NCBI RefSeq assembly: GCF_019331795.1
Contig: NZ_JAHPZL010000007.1
Coordinates: 309,094-373,093 of the forward strand
Origin: Austwickia sp. TVS 96-490-7B
GTDB lineage: Bacteria > Actinomycetota > Actinomycetes > Actinomycetales > Dermatophilaceae
Length of the DNA stretch: 64,000 nucleotides
Reading direction: 5' to 3'
Each line of letters begins with the position of its first letter. Position 1 is the first letter of the stretch. Below, piece after piece: positions 15,479-24,818 of the stretch. Made by a program: the position numbers and the translations under genes. The notes beneath the pieces are model-generated. The model was given only the letters and a program-made list of their open reading frames with translations. It was not told the DNA's origin and made no database searches.

Positions 15479-16933
15479 ATGGGCTCCATGATTCCTCCCG
15501 GCACATCCACGGTTGTGGCCTCGCCACCAGGGCAGACGGTGCCCGCGACCCTTGCCCAGAAGGTGTGGGCTGACCATGTGGTCCGCTCTGCCAGCGGCGA
15601 ACCTGACCTGCTTTACATCGACCTGCATCTTCTGCACGAGGTCACCAGTCCGCAGGCCTTCGACGGATTGCGTTTATCCGGACGCCGCCTGCGCCGTCCG
15701 GATCTCACTGTGGCCACCGAGGATCACAATGTCCCCACTCTTCCTGGCCCAATTGCGGATCCCACCAGCAAGGTTCAAGTGGAGACCCTGCGGGCGAATT
15801 GCGCAGAATTCGGTGTCCAGCTCTTTCCGATGGGTGACCCTCACCAGGGGATCGTGCACATCATCAGCCCCGAACTTGGCCTGACTCAACCGGGGATGAC
15901 CATCGTCTGTGGCGATAGTCACACCTCCACCCATGGCGCATTTGGGGCGCTGGCATTCGGGATCGGGACCAGCGAGGTCGAACATGTCATGGCGACTCAA
16001 ACGCTGCCACTGGCCCCATTCAAGACCATGGCGATTCATCTTGAAGGTGTCATTCCTGAGGCAGTGACCAGCAAGGACATCATTCTTGCTGTCATCGCCA
16101 AGATCGGTACCGGGGGAGGGCAGGGATACGTCCTGGAATACCGTGGTGGTGCGGTGGAGTCCATGTCGATGGAAGCCCGGATGACGATCTGCAATATGAG
16201 CATCGAGGCTGGGGCGCGGGCCGGCATGATCGCCCCCGACGAGACCACCTTCGCTTATCTGCGCGGTCGTCCCCATGCCCCGGTCGGTGCGGCCTGGGAT
16301 GCGGCGATAGCTTCGTGGCGAAGCCTCGCTAGCGACCCCGGGGCAACGTACGACCGTGAAGTCCATCTCGATGTGTCCACGCTCACCCCCTATGTGACCT
16401 GGGGAACCAATCCTGCTCAAGGGGCTTCGCTAGATGCGGTGGTTCCAGATCCAGACCGGATCGCAGAGCCTCAGGAGGCAGCCGCTGCCCGAGCCGCCTT
16501 GGACTACATGGGACTGACTCCAGGCACAGCTTTGCGTGACATCACCATTGACACGGTCTTTGTGGGCTCTTGCACCAATGGGCGGATCGAAGACCTCCGT
16601 CTTGTCGCCGACATCCTCCACGGGCGACAGGTTGCGCCTCAGACGCAATTACTCGTGGTCCCTGGGTCGGCCCAGGTTCGGGCGCAAGCTGAAGCGGAAG
16701 GCTTGCACGAGACCATCCTCGCGGCTGGTGGGCAATGGCGGCTGCCTGGATGTTCTCTGTGTCTGGGCATGAACCCGGACCAGCTTGCTCCCGGACAGCG
16801 CAGTGCCTCGACGTCCAACCGCAACTTCGAGGGTCGACAGGGCCCGAAGGGGCGTACCCACCTGGTCGGCCCGCAGGTTGCCGCAGCCACTGCTGTCCTC
16901 GGGCGGCTCGCCGCACCCGCCGACCTGGACTGA
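15479..16933 (+). CDS. leuC: 3-isopropylmalate dehydratase large subunit
   Basis: LeuC, 484 residues, is the 4Fe-4S aconitase-family subunit that isomerises 2-isopropylmalate to 3-isopropylmalate together with LeuD. The cluster cysteines are in GSCTNGR (about residue 361) and CSLCLGMN (about residue 422). [18 protein letters not shown] and [11 protein letters not shown] are further family signatures. The ATG at 15479 has AGGGGAAG 5 bases upstream. It is the first gene of leuCD, controlled from a region with a perfect palindrome. The 99-base gap to leuD is longer than usual but has no terminator. Confidence 0.95.
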   Translation: MGSMIPPGTSTVVASPPGQTVPATLAQKVWADHVVRSASGEPDLLYIDLHLLHEVTSPQAFDGLRLSGRRLRRPDLTVATEDHNVPTLPGPIADPTSKVQVETLRANCAEFGVQLFPMGDPHQGIVHIISPELGLTQPGMTIVCGDSHTSTHGAFGALAFGIGTSEVEHVMATQTLPLAPFKTMAIHLEGVIPEAVTSKDIILAVIAKIGTGGGQGYVLEYRGGAVESMSMEARMTICNMSIEAGARAGMIAPDETTFAYLRGRPHAPVGAAWDAAIASWRSLASDPGATYDREVHLDVSTLTPYVTWGTNPAQGASLDAVVPDPDRIAEPQEAAAARAALDYMGLTPGTALRDITIDTVFVGSCTNGRIEDLRLVADILHGRQVAPQTQLLVVPGSAQVRAQAEAEGLHETILAAGGQWRLPGCSLCLGMNPDQLAPGQRSASTSNRNFEGRQGPKGRTHLVGPQVAAATAVLGRLAAPADLD

Positions 16934-17032
16934 CCAGCAGCGCCCCGATAGACCGCCCGACCAGCTATCACCGACCCGCCGTACCCGATCCGGCGGTTTC
17001 CCGCAGATGCGACCCTGTCCGAGGAGGACGCT

Positions 17033-17641
17033 GTGGAGAAGTTCACCACCCACACCGGAATTGCAGCGCCACTGCGCCGCAGCAATGTGGACACCGACCA
17101 GATCATCCCCGCCTCGTACCTCAAACGGGTCACCCGCACCGGTTTCGAGGACGGCCTGTTCGCGGCGTGGCGCACCGAACCGGACTTCGTTCTCAACAAG
17201 CCCGCCTATGCGGCGGCCTCGGTCCTCATCGCCGGTTCTGACTTTGGGACGGGCAGTTCCCGAGAACACGCAGTGTGGGCCTTGCAGGATCACGGATTTC
17301 GGGTGGTGATCAGTCCGCGTTTTGCCGATATTTTCCGGGGCAACTCGGGCAAAGCCGGTCTCCTTGCCGCTCACGTTAGCGCTGCCGATGGCGAGCGTCT
17401 GATGGCCGCCGTGGAGCAACGCCCTGGGTTGGAAGTCACCGTTGATCTGATTGCGCGCGAGATCAATTGCGCAGAAATCACCGTGCCCTTCCAGGTTGAT
17501 GACCACGTCCGGTGGCGGCTGTTGGAAGGACTCGACGACATCGCCCTGACCCTGCAACACCAGGACCGCATTGAGGCCTTCGAAGCGCTCCGACCTGCCT
17601 TCCGACCGGTCGTTCAGGGGGTCCGCTCGGTCGAGAGGTGA
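17033..17641 (+). CDS. leuD: 3-isopropylmalate dehydratase small subunit
   Basis: LeuD, 202 residues, is the swivel-domain partner of LeuC. The typical start ([20 protein letters not shown]), [11 protein letters not shown] and [17 protein letters not shown] are all present. The start is GTG 17033, with AGGAGG 5 bases upstream. The gene finishes the leucine operon; a hairpin lies 24 bases after the stop. Confidence 0.95.
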   Translation: MEKFTTHTGIAAPLRRSNVDTDQIIPASYLKRVTRTGFEDGLFAAWRTEPDFVLNKPAYAAASVLIAGSDFGTGSSREHAVWALQDHGFRVVISPRFADIFRGNSGKAGLLAAHVSAADGERLMAAVEQRPGLEVTVDLIAREINCAEITVPFQVDDHVRWRLLEGLDDIALTLQHQDRIEAFEALRPAFRPVVQGVRSVER

Positions 17642-18106
17642 GAGGAGCATCGTTGTTTTCATGAGATCCTGAGCCGCGCAACACCGCTCGGGATCATCAC
17701 GGCCAAAGGCGTCCCGTGGGTGGTTGATGTGCTGCCCAAAACGACGTGAGCAGCGCAGATGCCACAGATTCGAGTCTGACCTTGCGATCGTCGTCGACCC
17801 TGTCGGTGGTGATCAGCCGGGTTCCACTGTGGTTCTTGCGACCTCGGCCGATAAGGGGGGCGACTCCTCTGTATTTGGACGGGTCACCAGAAGTACAGGA
17901 CGACACAGTCCTCTGTGGGTGTGGCCAGGCGTAGCGACCCTACGTCGGTCCCGCCCGGCAGAGAACCGTCAACGGAACGCCACCGGCAGGGTCCCTCATT
18001 GCTCGACCGGTGACGTGCACATGGACGTGGGGGGGCACGGTGCTCTTGCCACAGCAGCGTGATCGGCATGCCGGTCGGGCCACATCTCTGGAGGGAGAGG
18101 AAGAAC
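17642..18106. other. Non-coding gap between leuD and hup
   Basis: These 465 bases hold no convincing gene. A hairpin (GATCCTGAGC with GCTCGGGATC, 17665-17695) follows leuD. The remainder is probably the promoter and long leader of the HU gene, ending in a strong GGAGGGAGAGG ribosome binding site. Short open frames here lack a ribosome binding site and any family resemblance. Confidence 0.5.
17665..17695 (+). terminator. Hairpin after leuD
   Basis: GATCCTGAGC (17665-17674) and GCTCGGGATC (17686-17695) pair with a single mismatch. No T tract follows. The position suggests the end of the leuCD transcript. Confidence 0.5.
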
Positions 18107-18505
18107 GTGAACAAGGCTGATCTGGTCGACGCTCTTGAGAGTCGACTTGGGGGGAAGAAGCAGGCCGCCGAAGCCATCGAGGCCATCTTCGACATCATCA
18201 TCCGCGAGGTTGCTCGCGGCGGGAAGGTCGGTATCACCGGCTTCGGGACGTTCGAACGCGCAGACCGCGCGGCACGCACCGGCCGGAACCCGAGGACGGG
18301 GCAGTCGGTACGGATCGAATCCACTGCGGTGCCCAAGTTCCGTCCCGGAACCGCTTTCAAGATGTACGTCGCAGAACCGGCGACCCTGCCCGAGTCTGGG
18401 CCCGCTGCAGCACGTGCCGCAGCAGGAACGGCAGCGGAAGTACGCGCTGCGGCGCAGGCTGCCATCGCCGCAGCTAAATCCAAGCGCACCAAGAAGTCCG
18501 CTTGA
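18107..18505 (+). CDS. hup: HU-family DNA-binding protein
   Basis: A nucleoid protein of 132 residues that bends and compacts DNA. Residues 1-90 are a complete HU domain (NKADLVDALESRL, GITGFGTFERADRAARTGRN, then the P-K-F-R-P-G-T strand). The C-terminal 40 residues are an Ala-rich tail with only a few lysines, ending KSKRTKKSA, much shorter and less basic than the long tails of mycobacterial HupB. The GTG at 18107 follows GGAGGGAGAGGAAG; the frame opens at 18059 but the earlier codons precede the ribosome binding site. The place after leuCD is the same as in streptomycetes. Confidence 0.93.
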   Translation: MNKADLVDALESRLGGKKQAAEAIEAIFDIIIREVARGGKVGITGFGTFERADRAARTGRNPRTGQSVRIESTAVPKFRPGTAFKMYVAEPATLPESGPAAARAAAGTAAEVRAAAQAAIAAAKSKRTKKSA

Positions 18506-18890
18506 CCTCAGGCGCTACTGCCGCGATGGAGTATCCGTCGTGACGGTCGATGCCCCAGCTGCCGGAGTTGCTGGCGTGGCGAGTGCCGCACCCTCATGCG
18601 GGGGCGCGGCACTCGTCGGTGCTCCGTGATGACGCTGAGTCATGGCTGCGATGACCGGCATGCTCTGCGTTCGAATCGCGACCCCCGAAGTTGAGATGTT
18701 CTGAACCATCGTCCATGCCTGTGACGTGCGCTGATGCTCTCTGTCAGGGCGCGCTGGTGGGGTGGAGACGAGCACCGGATTCCCTGGGGGCGGGCCTGCC
18801 GTGGGATTCTGACACCTGATCTGCCCCGGCATCGGGTCGGGCGCGACGAATTCCGACGGCTCATCGTGCCGTCCCGCCAGGAGGAGCCCG
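18506..18890. other. Non-coding gap between hup and plsC
   Basis: The gap holds 385 bases. It has one clear hairpin (18580-18615) after hup and presumably the promoter of the plsC-gpsA operon. Reading frames on both strands are short, proline- and arginine-rich and without ribosome binding sites. Confidence 0.5.
18580..18615 (+). terminator. Hairpin after hup
   Basis: CGAGTGCCGC and GCGGCACTCG form a perfect 10-bp stem with a 16-base loop, 74 bases after the hup stop. No T run follows. Confidence 0.5.
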
Positions 18891-19640
18891 TTGACGGTTT
18901 ACAAGCCGCAGCAGGATGGTCTGTCCTCGACCTACCGCTTCGGAATGTTCCTCGTCCGCAACAGCATTCATGCTTGCACCAAGGACCGCTGGGAGGGAGC
19001 GGACAAGCTGCCTGAACGAGGAGGATTCCTCGTCTGTGCCAACCACATCTCCCAAGCGGACCCACTTGCTGTCGCCCGGTTCTTATTCGACCACGGTTAT
19101 CCGCCGTACTTCCTGGCTAAGGAATCGCTTTTTCGGGCACCACTGCTGGGTCCCTTCATGCGCGGCGCCGGCCAGATCCCTGTCCACCGCGGTACGTCGC
19201 GCGCAGTAGCGGCCTACCACGACGCCGTCCAAGCCATTGAAGATGGTAAATGCGTGGTCATCTTCCCAGAGGGCACCCTGACCTACGATCCTTTGGGGTG
19301 GCCCATGACCGGCAAAACCGGCGCTGCTCGGATCGCGCTCGCCACCGGCAGACCAGTCGTGCCGCTGGCCCAATGGGGTGCTCAATTCATCCGCCACCGT
19401 CGCCGTCACACCGGGGGATTGCGGGTCAATAGCTACATGCGCGTCGGCCACCCGCTCCAACTGGACGACCTCATCGACCAAGACGTGGACGGACCGCTGC
19501 TGCGCCAAGCCACGACGCGCATCCTGGACGCCATCACCCACGAACTAGAACACATCCGAGGCGAGAAAATGCCCCCAGGAAGGTGGGACCTGGCAGCCAA
19601 GCGTCGAGTTCCCCGAGATAGCTGCGAGGAGACACGATGA
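18891..19640 (+). CDS. plsC: 1-acyl-sn-glycerol-3-phosphate acyltransferase family protein
   Basis: A 249-residue membrane-associated acyltransferase that adds the second acyl chain in phosphatidic acid synthesis. The catalytic NHISQADPL (HX4D motif, about residue 48) and the substrate motif FPEGTLTY (about residue 126) are intact, with GQIPVHRG between them. The start is TTG 18891, preceded by AGGAGCCCG. The last codon overlaps the gpsA start (ATGA), so the two lipid-synthesis genes are co-translated; GpsA makes the glycerol 3-phosphate used upstream of this step. Confidence 0.88.
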   Translation: MTVYKPQQDGLSSTYRFGMFLVRNSIHACTKDRWEGADKLPERGGFLVCANHISQADPLAVARFLFDHGYPPYFLAKESLFRAPLLGPFMRGAGQIPVHRGTSRAVAAYHDAVQAIEDGKCVVIFPEGTLTYDPLGWPMTGKTGAARIALATGRPVVPLAQWGAQFIRHRRRHTGGLRVNSYMRVGHPLQLDDLIDQDVDGPLLRQATTRILDAITHELEHIRGEKMPPGRWDLAAKRRVPRDSCEETR

Positions 19641-20638
19641 GACAGGTCACCATCATGGGGGCTGGGAGCTGGGGAACGGCCTTCTCCACCGTGGTGTGCG
19701 ATGCCGGGTCCCCGGTGCGCCTCTGGGCTCGCCGACCCGAACTTGCCGACACCATCACCACCCGCCGAGTCAACCCGGATTACCTCCCCGACGTGCCTCT
19801 TTCGGATGGACTCCACGCCACCTCAGACCCCGCAGCGGCGCTCGCTGACGCTGAGATCGTGATTTTGGCGATCCCTAGCCAGCGGTTACGGCAGAACCTT
19901 GAAGAATGGGGACAACTCATTCCGCACGACGCCTTGGTGCTTTCGCTGGCCAAGGGCATTGAAGTGGGGACCACACTGCGGATGAGTGAGTTGATCACCC
20001 AGGTCGCCCAGATCGACCCAGCACGGGTCGCAGTCCTCTCTGGGCCCAACTTGTCGCACGAGATCGCTGCCCGCCAGCCAGCAGCCAGTGTGATTGCTTC
20101 CTCGAGGGCAGCCACTGCTGAGCTGATCGCGCAGACCGTGGCGACTCCTTCCTTCCGGCCGTACACCGACACTGACGTTGTGGGCTGTGAACTTGGTGGG
20201 GTGACTAAAAATGTGGTCGCACTCGCTGTGGGAATGGCGGAGGGGCTGGGGTTGGGCGACAACACCAAAGCGACTCTGATCACTCGTGGGTTGGCTGAGA
20301 CAGTGCGGTTGGGGATCGCATTGGGAGCGCAGCCGCGCACCTTCCAAGGTTTAGCTGGAGTCGGAGATCTCATCGCTACCTGCATGTCCCCGCTGTCGAG
20401 GAACCACACGGTCGGGGTGGCCCTTGGGCAAGGACGCACAGTTGACGATGTGATTGCCGCCACACGGCAGACGGCAGAGGGGGTCACCTCCTGCGGTTCG
20501 CTCCTGGCCCTGGCTCAAGCGCACCAAGTCGACGTTCCACTGGTCGAATCCGTGGTGGCGGTGGTCCATGACGGCCATCACCCAGCGTTGATTGCTGGCT
20601 CCCTCATGGCCCGGGAACTCAAGGCTGAGAAGGCATGA
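19637..20638 (+). CDS. gpsA: Glycerol-3-phosphate dehydrogenase [NAD(P)+]
   Basis: GpsA, 333 residues, reduces dihydroxyacetone phosphate to sn-glycerol 3-phosphate for phospholipid synthesis. The N-terminal Rossmann motif is GAGSWGTAFS. The catalytic lysine lies in GGVTKNVVALAVGMAEGLGLG, LSGPNLSHEIA binds substrate or cofactor, and GVGDLIATCMSPLSRN is the C-terminal signature. Its ATG overlaps the plsC stop by 4 bases. The following transporter starts 112 bases later. Confidence 0.94.
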   Translation: MRQVTIMGAGSWGTAFSTVVCDAGSPVRLWARRPELADTITTRRVNPDYLPDVPLSDGLHATSDPAAALADAEIVILAIPSQRLRQNLEEWGQLIPHDALVLSLAKGIEVGTTLRMSELITQVAQIDPARVAVLSGPNLSHEIAARQPAASVIASSRAATAELIAQTVATPSFRPYTDTDVVGCELGGVTKNVVALAVGMAEGLGLGDNTKATLITRGLAETVRLGIALGAQPRTFQGLAGVGDLIATCMSPLSRNHTVGVALGQGRTVDDVIAATRQTAEGVTSCGSLLALAQAHQVDVPLVESVVAVVHDGHHPALIAGSLMARELKAEKA

Positions 20639-20750
20639 CTGGTCGTTCAGGGACCGGCTCGAGAAGCCTGTGGCGTGGAGCACACCTTTCGGTCGACCAG
20701 AATGGTCCAACCATGACCGTGGTATCAGATCAACGACGGTGGACGATGCG

Positions 20751-22232
20751 ATGACGACCAACGACCCTCTCACAGACCGTGCTGATTCTGCCGAGGCGCA
20801 GCAGCCATCCGGGCTCAAACGTGAGCTGAAAGCTCGGCATCTCAACATGATCGCCATCGGTGGGGCGATCGGTACCGGACTGTTCGTGGCGTCCGGAGCG
20901 AGCATTAGCCAGGCCGGTCCGGGTGGTGCGTTGCTGGCTTACGCCGGTATCGGGGTCATGGTCTTCCTGCTGATGCAGAGCCTGGGTGAGATGGCCACCT
21001 ACCTTCCGGTGGCAGGTTCTTTCGAGGCCTTCGGTACCCGCTTCGTCAGCGCATCTTTCGGGTTCGCCACCGGGTGGAACTACTGGTTCAACTGGGCCAT
21101 CACCGTCGCTGCCGAACTGGTCGCAGCCTCCTTGGTGATGCGGTATTGGCTTCCGGACAGCGCGGCTTGGATTTGGTCCGCGCTCTTCCTGACCATCCTG
21201 TTCTTGTTAAACGCCGCCAGTGTCGGAGTCTTCGGGGAGAGCGAGTTCTGGTTCGCCGGAATCAAGGTCATCACCGTGCTGGTCTTCCTGGGCATCGGAG
21301 TGCTGATGATCCTGGGTATCTTGTCTGGCCCCTCACCGGGGCTGTCCAACTGGACCACAGGCGAGGCGCCCTTTGTCGGTGGTCCTGCTTCTGTGCTGGC
21401 GATTTTCATGATCGCGGGATTCTCCTTCCAGGGAACAGAACTGATCGCTGTCGCTGCAGGTGAAGCCGATCATCCAGAACGGACGATCCCGCGGGCCATC
21501 CGCGCGGTCTTCATGCGGATCATGCTGTTTTACATCGGTGCCATCGCCGTCATCGGTTTCTTGCTGCCATACACCGATCCCCGCCTGCTAGAGCAGGGAG
21601 TGGAGACGGTAGCAGTGTCTCCGTTCACCCTGGTCTTCGAACGTGCCGGGGTGCTGGGAGCGGCTACGTTGCTCAACGCCGTGATCCTGACGTCCATCTT
21701 GTCCGCGGGTAATTCCGGGATGTTCGCCTCGACCCGGATGCTGTATGCACTGGCGTTGGACGGGAAAGCACCGCGGTTCCTCTCCCACACCAACTCTCGA
21801 GGCGTACCGATGCCGGCGCTGCTGGCAACGACCGCCGTCGGGGGCTTGTGTTTCTTGACTAGCCTGATGGGTGAAGGGAAGGCGTATACCTGGCTGGTCA
21901 ATGCGTCTGGGTTGGCTGGCTTTATCACTTGGATGGGCATTGCGTGGTGTCATTACCGCTTCCGGCGGGCCTACGTGGCCCAGGGGCATGACCCCGCAGA
22001 TCTGCCCTACCGGGCTCGCTGGTTCCCCCTCGGACCAATCGTCGCCTTGACGATGTGTGCCGTGGTGATCGTGGGGCAAAACTATGAGGCGCTCGTCGGC
22101 GGGATCAAGTGGCACGAATTGGCGTCGTCATACATTGGGCTCCCGCTGTTCTTGGCGCTGTGGTTCGGCCACAAATGGGCCACGTCGTCCCAGATGGTGC
22201 GGTTGGAAGAGGCGGACCTGAGCCGGCAGTGA
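20751..22232 (+). CDS. Amino acid permease, APC superfamily
   Basis: A 493-residue integral membrane transporter with about 12 hydrophobic segments. The first has the GAIGTGLFVASG motif of the amino acid transporter (AAT) family of APC symporters, and GFSFQGTELIAVAAGE in the middle matches the lysine/aromatic/GABA permease branch. The N-terminus (residues 1-35) is cytosolic and polar. The start ATG 20751 was chosen because the family homology begins soon after it; the frame runs back into gpsA, and the ribosome binding site is weak. Substrate cannot be decided by eye; lysine, arginine or GABA are all possible in this branch. Confidence 0.87.
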   Translation: MTTNDPLTDRADSAEAQQPSGLKRELKARHLNMIAIGGAIGTGLFVASGASISQAGPGGALLAYAGIGVMVFLLMQSLGEMATYLPVAGSFEAFGTRFVSASFGFATGWNYWFNWAITVAAELVAASLVMRYWLPDSAAWIWSALFLTILFLLNAASVGVFGESEFWFAGIKVITVLVFLGIGVLMILGILSGPSPGLSNWTTGEAPFVGGPASVLAIFMIAGFSFQGTELIAVAAGEADHPERTIPRAIRAVFMRIMLFYIGAIAVIGFLLPYTDPRLLEQGVETVAVSPFTLVFERAGVLGAATLLNAVILTSILSAGNSGMFASTRMLYALALDGKAPRFLSHTNSRGVPMPALLATTAVGGLCFLTSLMGEGKAYTWLVNASGLAGFITWMGIAWCHYRFRRAYVAQGHDPADLPYRARWFPLGPIVALTMCAVVIVGQNYEALVGGIKWHELASSYIGLPLFLALWFGHKWATSSQMVRLEEADLSRQ

Positions 22233-22300
22233 TGCTGCCCGTCCCGATCCGTAATCAGTGGTGGCAGGAGGTGCACGAGGACCGCGTAAAGTGCTCTGCG

Positions 22301-23422
22301 ATGAGCACACAACAGCCCCGTAAGCCCCGTGTGGCCCTAGTCTTCGGCGGTCGTTCCTCCGAGCACCCGGTGTCCTGTGTCACTGCCGCTAGTGTGATGG
22401 CGGCTGTTGACCGCGACCGCTATGAGGTGGTGCCCATCGGGATCACCCGCGAGGGAAAGTGGTTGGTCCACGACGGGGACCTGTCCGCATTGACCTTCTC
22501 TGGCTCGCAACTGCCCCAGGTCCTCGGTGAGGGGGTGGAGGTGGCAGTGCCGCTGTCCCAAGAGGAGAGGGGACTTCGTGCTGTTGGCCACGACGCCGAT
22601 GGCGCAGGTTTACGCGATGTCGAGGTGGTCTTCCCGCTGTTGCACGGCCCGTTCGGTGAAGACGGCACCCTACAAGGGATGCTGGACTTAGCCGATGTCC
22701 GGTACGTCGGTTCGGGAGTCCTTGCGTCCGCGGTGATGATGGACAAGCACTACATGAAAGTGGTGTTTGCCGCTGCAGGCCTGACCGTAGGTCCGTATCA
22801 GGTCATCACTGACAAGGACTGGTGCCGTGACTCTCAGGCTGCTCTGGATCGCTGTGCTCAGTTGCAATTCCCGCTGTACGTGAAGCCATGTCGGGCTGGG
22901 TCAAGTGTCGGGATCACTCGGGTCGAGCATGCTGAAGAGTTGCGGGCTGCGGTTGAAGCAGCTCGAGAGCATGACCCGAAAGTGATCGTCGAGGAAGGCA
23001 TTTTCGGTCGGGAGATCGAGTGTGGCGTTCTGGAAGGGCATCACGGGGAGCCGGATCGGGCGAGCCCGCTGGGTGAGATCGTCGTCGAGCAGGGGCACGC
23101 GTTCTACGACTTTGAGGCTAAATACCTCGATGGGGATGACGTGCGGTTGTCCTGTCCGGCTGTGATGCCTGAGGCGGATGCGGAGCATATTCGAGAGCAA
23201 GCAATTCGGGCCTTTCACGCTGCTGGATGCGAGGGTCTAGCGCGGGTTGATTTCTTCTACACCCCGCAAGGCCAGATCATCATCAATGAGATCAATACGA
23301 TGCCGGGATTCACTCCGTTCTCTATGTATCCACGGTTGTGGCAGGAAGCTGGAATCTCCTACACCGATCTCATCAGCGAACTGATCGAGCTGGCTCTGGA
23401 ACGGCGCACTGGGCTGCGGTGA
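22301..23422 (+). CDS. ddl: D-alanine--D-alanine ligase
   Basis: An ATP-grasp ligase of 373 residues that makes D-Ala-D-Ala for peptidoglycan. VALVFGGRSSEHPVSC opens the N-terminal domain, LLHGPFGEDGTLQGML gives the D-Ala pocket, YVKPCRAGSSVGITRV the ATP grasp and EINTMPGFTPFSMYP the metal site. The start is ATG 22301, in line with the family's usual beginning, although the frame is open back into the permease gene. The ribosome binding site is weak. The gpsA-ddl-thiL neighbourhood is common in actinobacteria; the permease between them is a local addition. Confidence 0.94.
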   Translation: MSTQQPRKPRVALVFGGRSSEHPVSCVTAASVMAAVDRDRYEVVPIGITREGKWLVHDGDLSALTFSGSQLPQVLGEGVEVAVPLSQEERGLRAVGHDADGAGLRDVEVVFPLLHGPFGEDGTLQGMLDLADVRYVGSGVLASAVMMDKHYMKVVFAAAGLTVGPYQVITDKDWCRDSQAALDRCAQLQFPLYVKPCRAGSSVGITRVEHAEELRAAVEAAREHDPKVIVEEGIFGREIECGVLEGHHGEPDRASPLGEIVVEQGHAFYDFEAKYLDGDDVRLSCPAVMPEADAEHIREQAIRAFHAAGCEGLARVDFFYTPQGQIIINEINTMPGFTPFSMYPRLWQEAGISYTDLISELIELALERRTGLR

Positions 23423-23460
23423 AACTGAGCTGCTGGTCTTTGGGACAGTGGTGGCGCAGG

Positions 23461-23482
23461 CCTCGGATCGACCGATCCGAGG
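23461..23482 (+). terminator. Perfect inverted repeat between ddl and the deacylase gene
   Basis: CCTCGGATCG-AC-CGATCCGAGG is a perfect 10-bp stem with a 2-base loop. It ends only 4 bases before the AAGGAG ribosome binding site of the next gene, so it may be an operator or a structure limiting translation as well as a ddl terminator. Confidence 0.5.
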
Positions 23483-23496
23483 CGGAAGGAGATGTC

Positions 23497-24000
23497 GTGC
23501 ACGAACGGCAAATCGCAGTGGCCGCTGCGATGGAAAAAGCCGGAGTGGTCCCTCGGATCAGGGTCCTTCACGAGGAGACTAAGACGGCTGCGGCGGCTGC
23601 GGCGTATCTCGGTTGTCCAGTGGGGGCGATTGCTAACAGCTTGATCTTCGACGCTGATGGTGACGCAGTGCTGGTCATGGCGAGCGGAGCGGCCAAGGTC
23701 GATACCGACAAAGTTGCGGCGGTGTTCGGAGCGAATCGGGTCGGAAGAGCGACGCCCGCGCAGGTACGCGCCGCCACGGGGCAGGTCATCGGTGGGGTAG
23801 CTCCGACTGGTCATCCGCGACGCCTGCGTACCGTGGTTGACGTCGAACTTAAGGCGTATGAGGAAATATGGGCTGCGGCGGGGACTGCTGACAGTCTGAT
23901 GTCGTTGACCTACCCCGACCTGTTAGTCATCACGGCAGGTACGGAGGCCGTCGTACGGTCATCATCCCGGGACACCCCAGGATTGCTGCCACGCCAGTGA
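23497..24000 (+). CDS. YbaK/aminoacyl-tRNA deacylase-like protein
   Basis: A 167-residue stand-alone editing domain of the YbaK/ProX family, which hydrolyses mischarged aminoacyl-tRNA such as Cys- or Ala-tRNA-Pro. LGCPVGAIANSLIFDADGD, the conserved lysine in ASGAAKVDTDKVA and the glycine-rich GQVIGGVAPTGHP match the family core. The start is GTG 23497 with AAGGAG 5 bases upstream. The natural substrate among YbaK relatives cannot be told from the sequence. The last 25 residues are variable. Confidence 0.85.
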   Translation: MHERQIAVAAAMEKAGVVPRIRVLHEETKTAAAAAAYLGCPVGAIANSLIFDADGDAVLVMASGAAKVDTDKVAAVFGANRVGRATPAQVRAATGQVIGGVAPTGHPRRLRTVVDVELKAYEEIWAAAGTADSLMSLTYPDLLVITAGTEAVVRSSSRDTPGLLPRQ

Positions 24001-24009
24001 CGCAAACGG

Positions 24010-24381
24010 TCATCGGCAGTGGTGACCGGTGTCCGGCAGGGCGCGGGCTGCGTCAGCGAACGCTCCGAGGATCAGTGGTTCCGGTGAGTACTGACGCGGG
24101 ACGAGGACCTCAATGGCAGGGTCACGTCCATAACTGACGAAGGCCATCCCATCAGGCAAGGGGCGGGCCACCCACCCGATGCCGTTCGCATCGATGCATT
24201 CGTCGGTAGTGGGACTGGGGCTGTCCATGCCACATCGGGCAATGATGGTTGGATCACCCCAGCCGACTGCCCCTGCAGGATCGTCCGGAAGGTCAATGCG
24301 TTCCATCCCGCCGACGGAGGCTGGCCAGTGCCTGCCCACTGCGGCGCATGCGGCAGAGTCCCCGCGGCGGGCTGGACGCAC
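24010..24381 (-). CDS. DUF3515 family protein, N-terminus uncertain
   Basis: An actinobacterial protein of unknown function often found beside ddl and thiL. AWGDPTIIARCG-type residues (GWGDPTIIARCGMDSP), ANGIGWVARPLPDG and VLVPRQYSPEP fit the DUF3515 pattern. GTG 24381 is the first usual start codon in frame, giving 123 residues. The same frame continues open upstream to 24510 and encodes a hydrophobic helix (SIILSLLGVFVLCAVGFGV), which family members normally have as a membrane anchor. That stretch has no ATG, GTG or TTG; a CTG at 24507 is the only plausible start. The real protein is therefore probably about 165 residues and anchored. The frame is the same as that of the Lrp-like gene just upstream, separated by one TGA. 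Confidence 0.68.
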   Translation of the reverse strand: MRPARRGDSAACAAVGRHWPASVGGMERIDLPDDPAGAVGWGDPTIIARCGMDSPSPTTDECIDANGIGWVARPLPDGMAFVSYGRDPAIEVLVPRQYSPEPLILGAFADAARALPDTGHHCR

Positions 24382-24510
24382 CTCTGGGCCGCCTGGCAGC
24401 GCCTGGTATACCCCGAACCCTACGGCGCACAGGACAAAGACGCCCAGAAGGCTCAGGATGATCGATCGTCGAGGCCGGTGGTGGGGCGACGCGGTGGTGT
24501 GGCTCAGCGG

Positions 24511-24744
24511 TCAGCCGTGAACGACGGTGCAGGTAGTGGTGCGGGTGATACTGGGGACTTCCTGGATCCGAGCGATCACGAGTTTGCCGAGCGCTTCGAT
24601 GGATTCGGCTTCCAGGTGGGCGATCACGTCGTAGGGTCCGGTCACTTCAGCAACGTTGACGACCCCGTCCAGTTCAGTGATGGCGGCGTGCACCACGGAG
24701 GACTTCCCTACTTCCGTCTGGATGAGGATGTAGGCCTGGACCAT
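24511..24744 (-). CDS. Lrp/AsnC single ligand-binding (RAM) domain protein
   Basis: A 77-residue protein that is only the effector-binding RAM domain of Lrp/AsnC regulators; the DNA-binding half is absent. The conserved VQAYILIQTEVGK opening, the TGPYDVIAHLEAES core and the closing ITRTTTCTVV strand are all present. Such stand-alone proteins are common in actinobacteria, assemble as rings and may modulate full-length Lrp proteins by mixing with them. The gene is divergent from thiL, and its stop codon lies in the same frame as the DUF3515 gene that follows. Confidence 0.85.
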   Translation of the reverse strand: MVQAYILIQTEVGKSSVVHAAITELDGVVNVAEVTGPYDVIAHLEAESIEALGKLVIARIQEVPSITRTTTCTVVHG

Positions 24745-24818
24745 GATGTCTCCTGACGTGTCGGCTCGGGATGTGTCTTCGTGGTCAGCACGCTACCCTG
24801 CTTGCCCGCTGTGAACCC

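Noticed and set aside
17746..17934. Short plus-strand frame of 62 codons between leuD and hup
   Set aside because: No ribosome binding site, no homology by eye, and low-complexity composition; treated as leader DNA.
23461..23482. Palindrome as a mobile-element attachment site
   Set aside because: No integrase, transposase or flanking duplication is nearby; a hairpin between two genes is sufficient.
24511..24513. TGA between the Lrp-like and DUF3515 frames as a selenocysteine codon
   Set aside because: No SECIS-like hairpin follows, the Lrp domain is complete at this stop, and no selenium gene is visible. Ordinary termination with a non-standard start is simpler.
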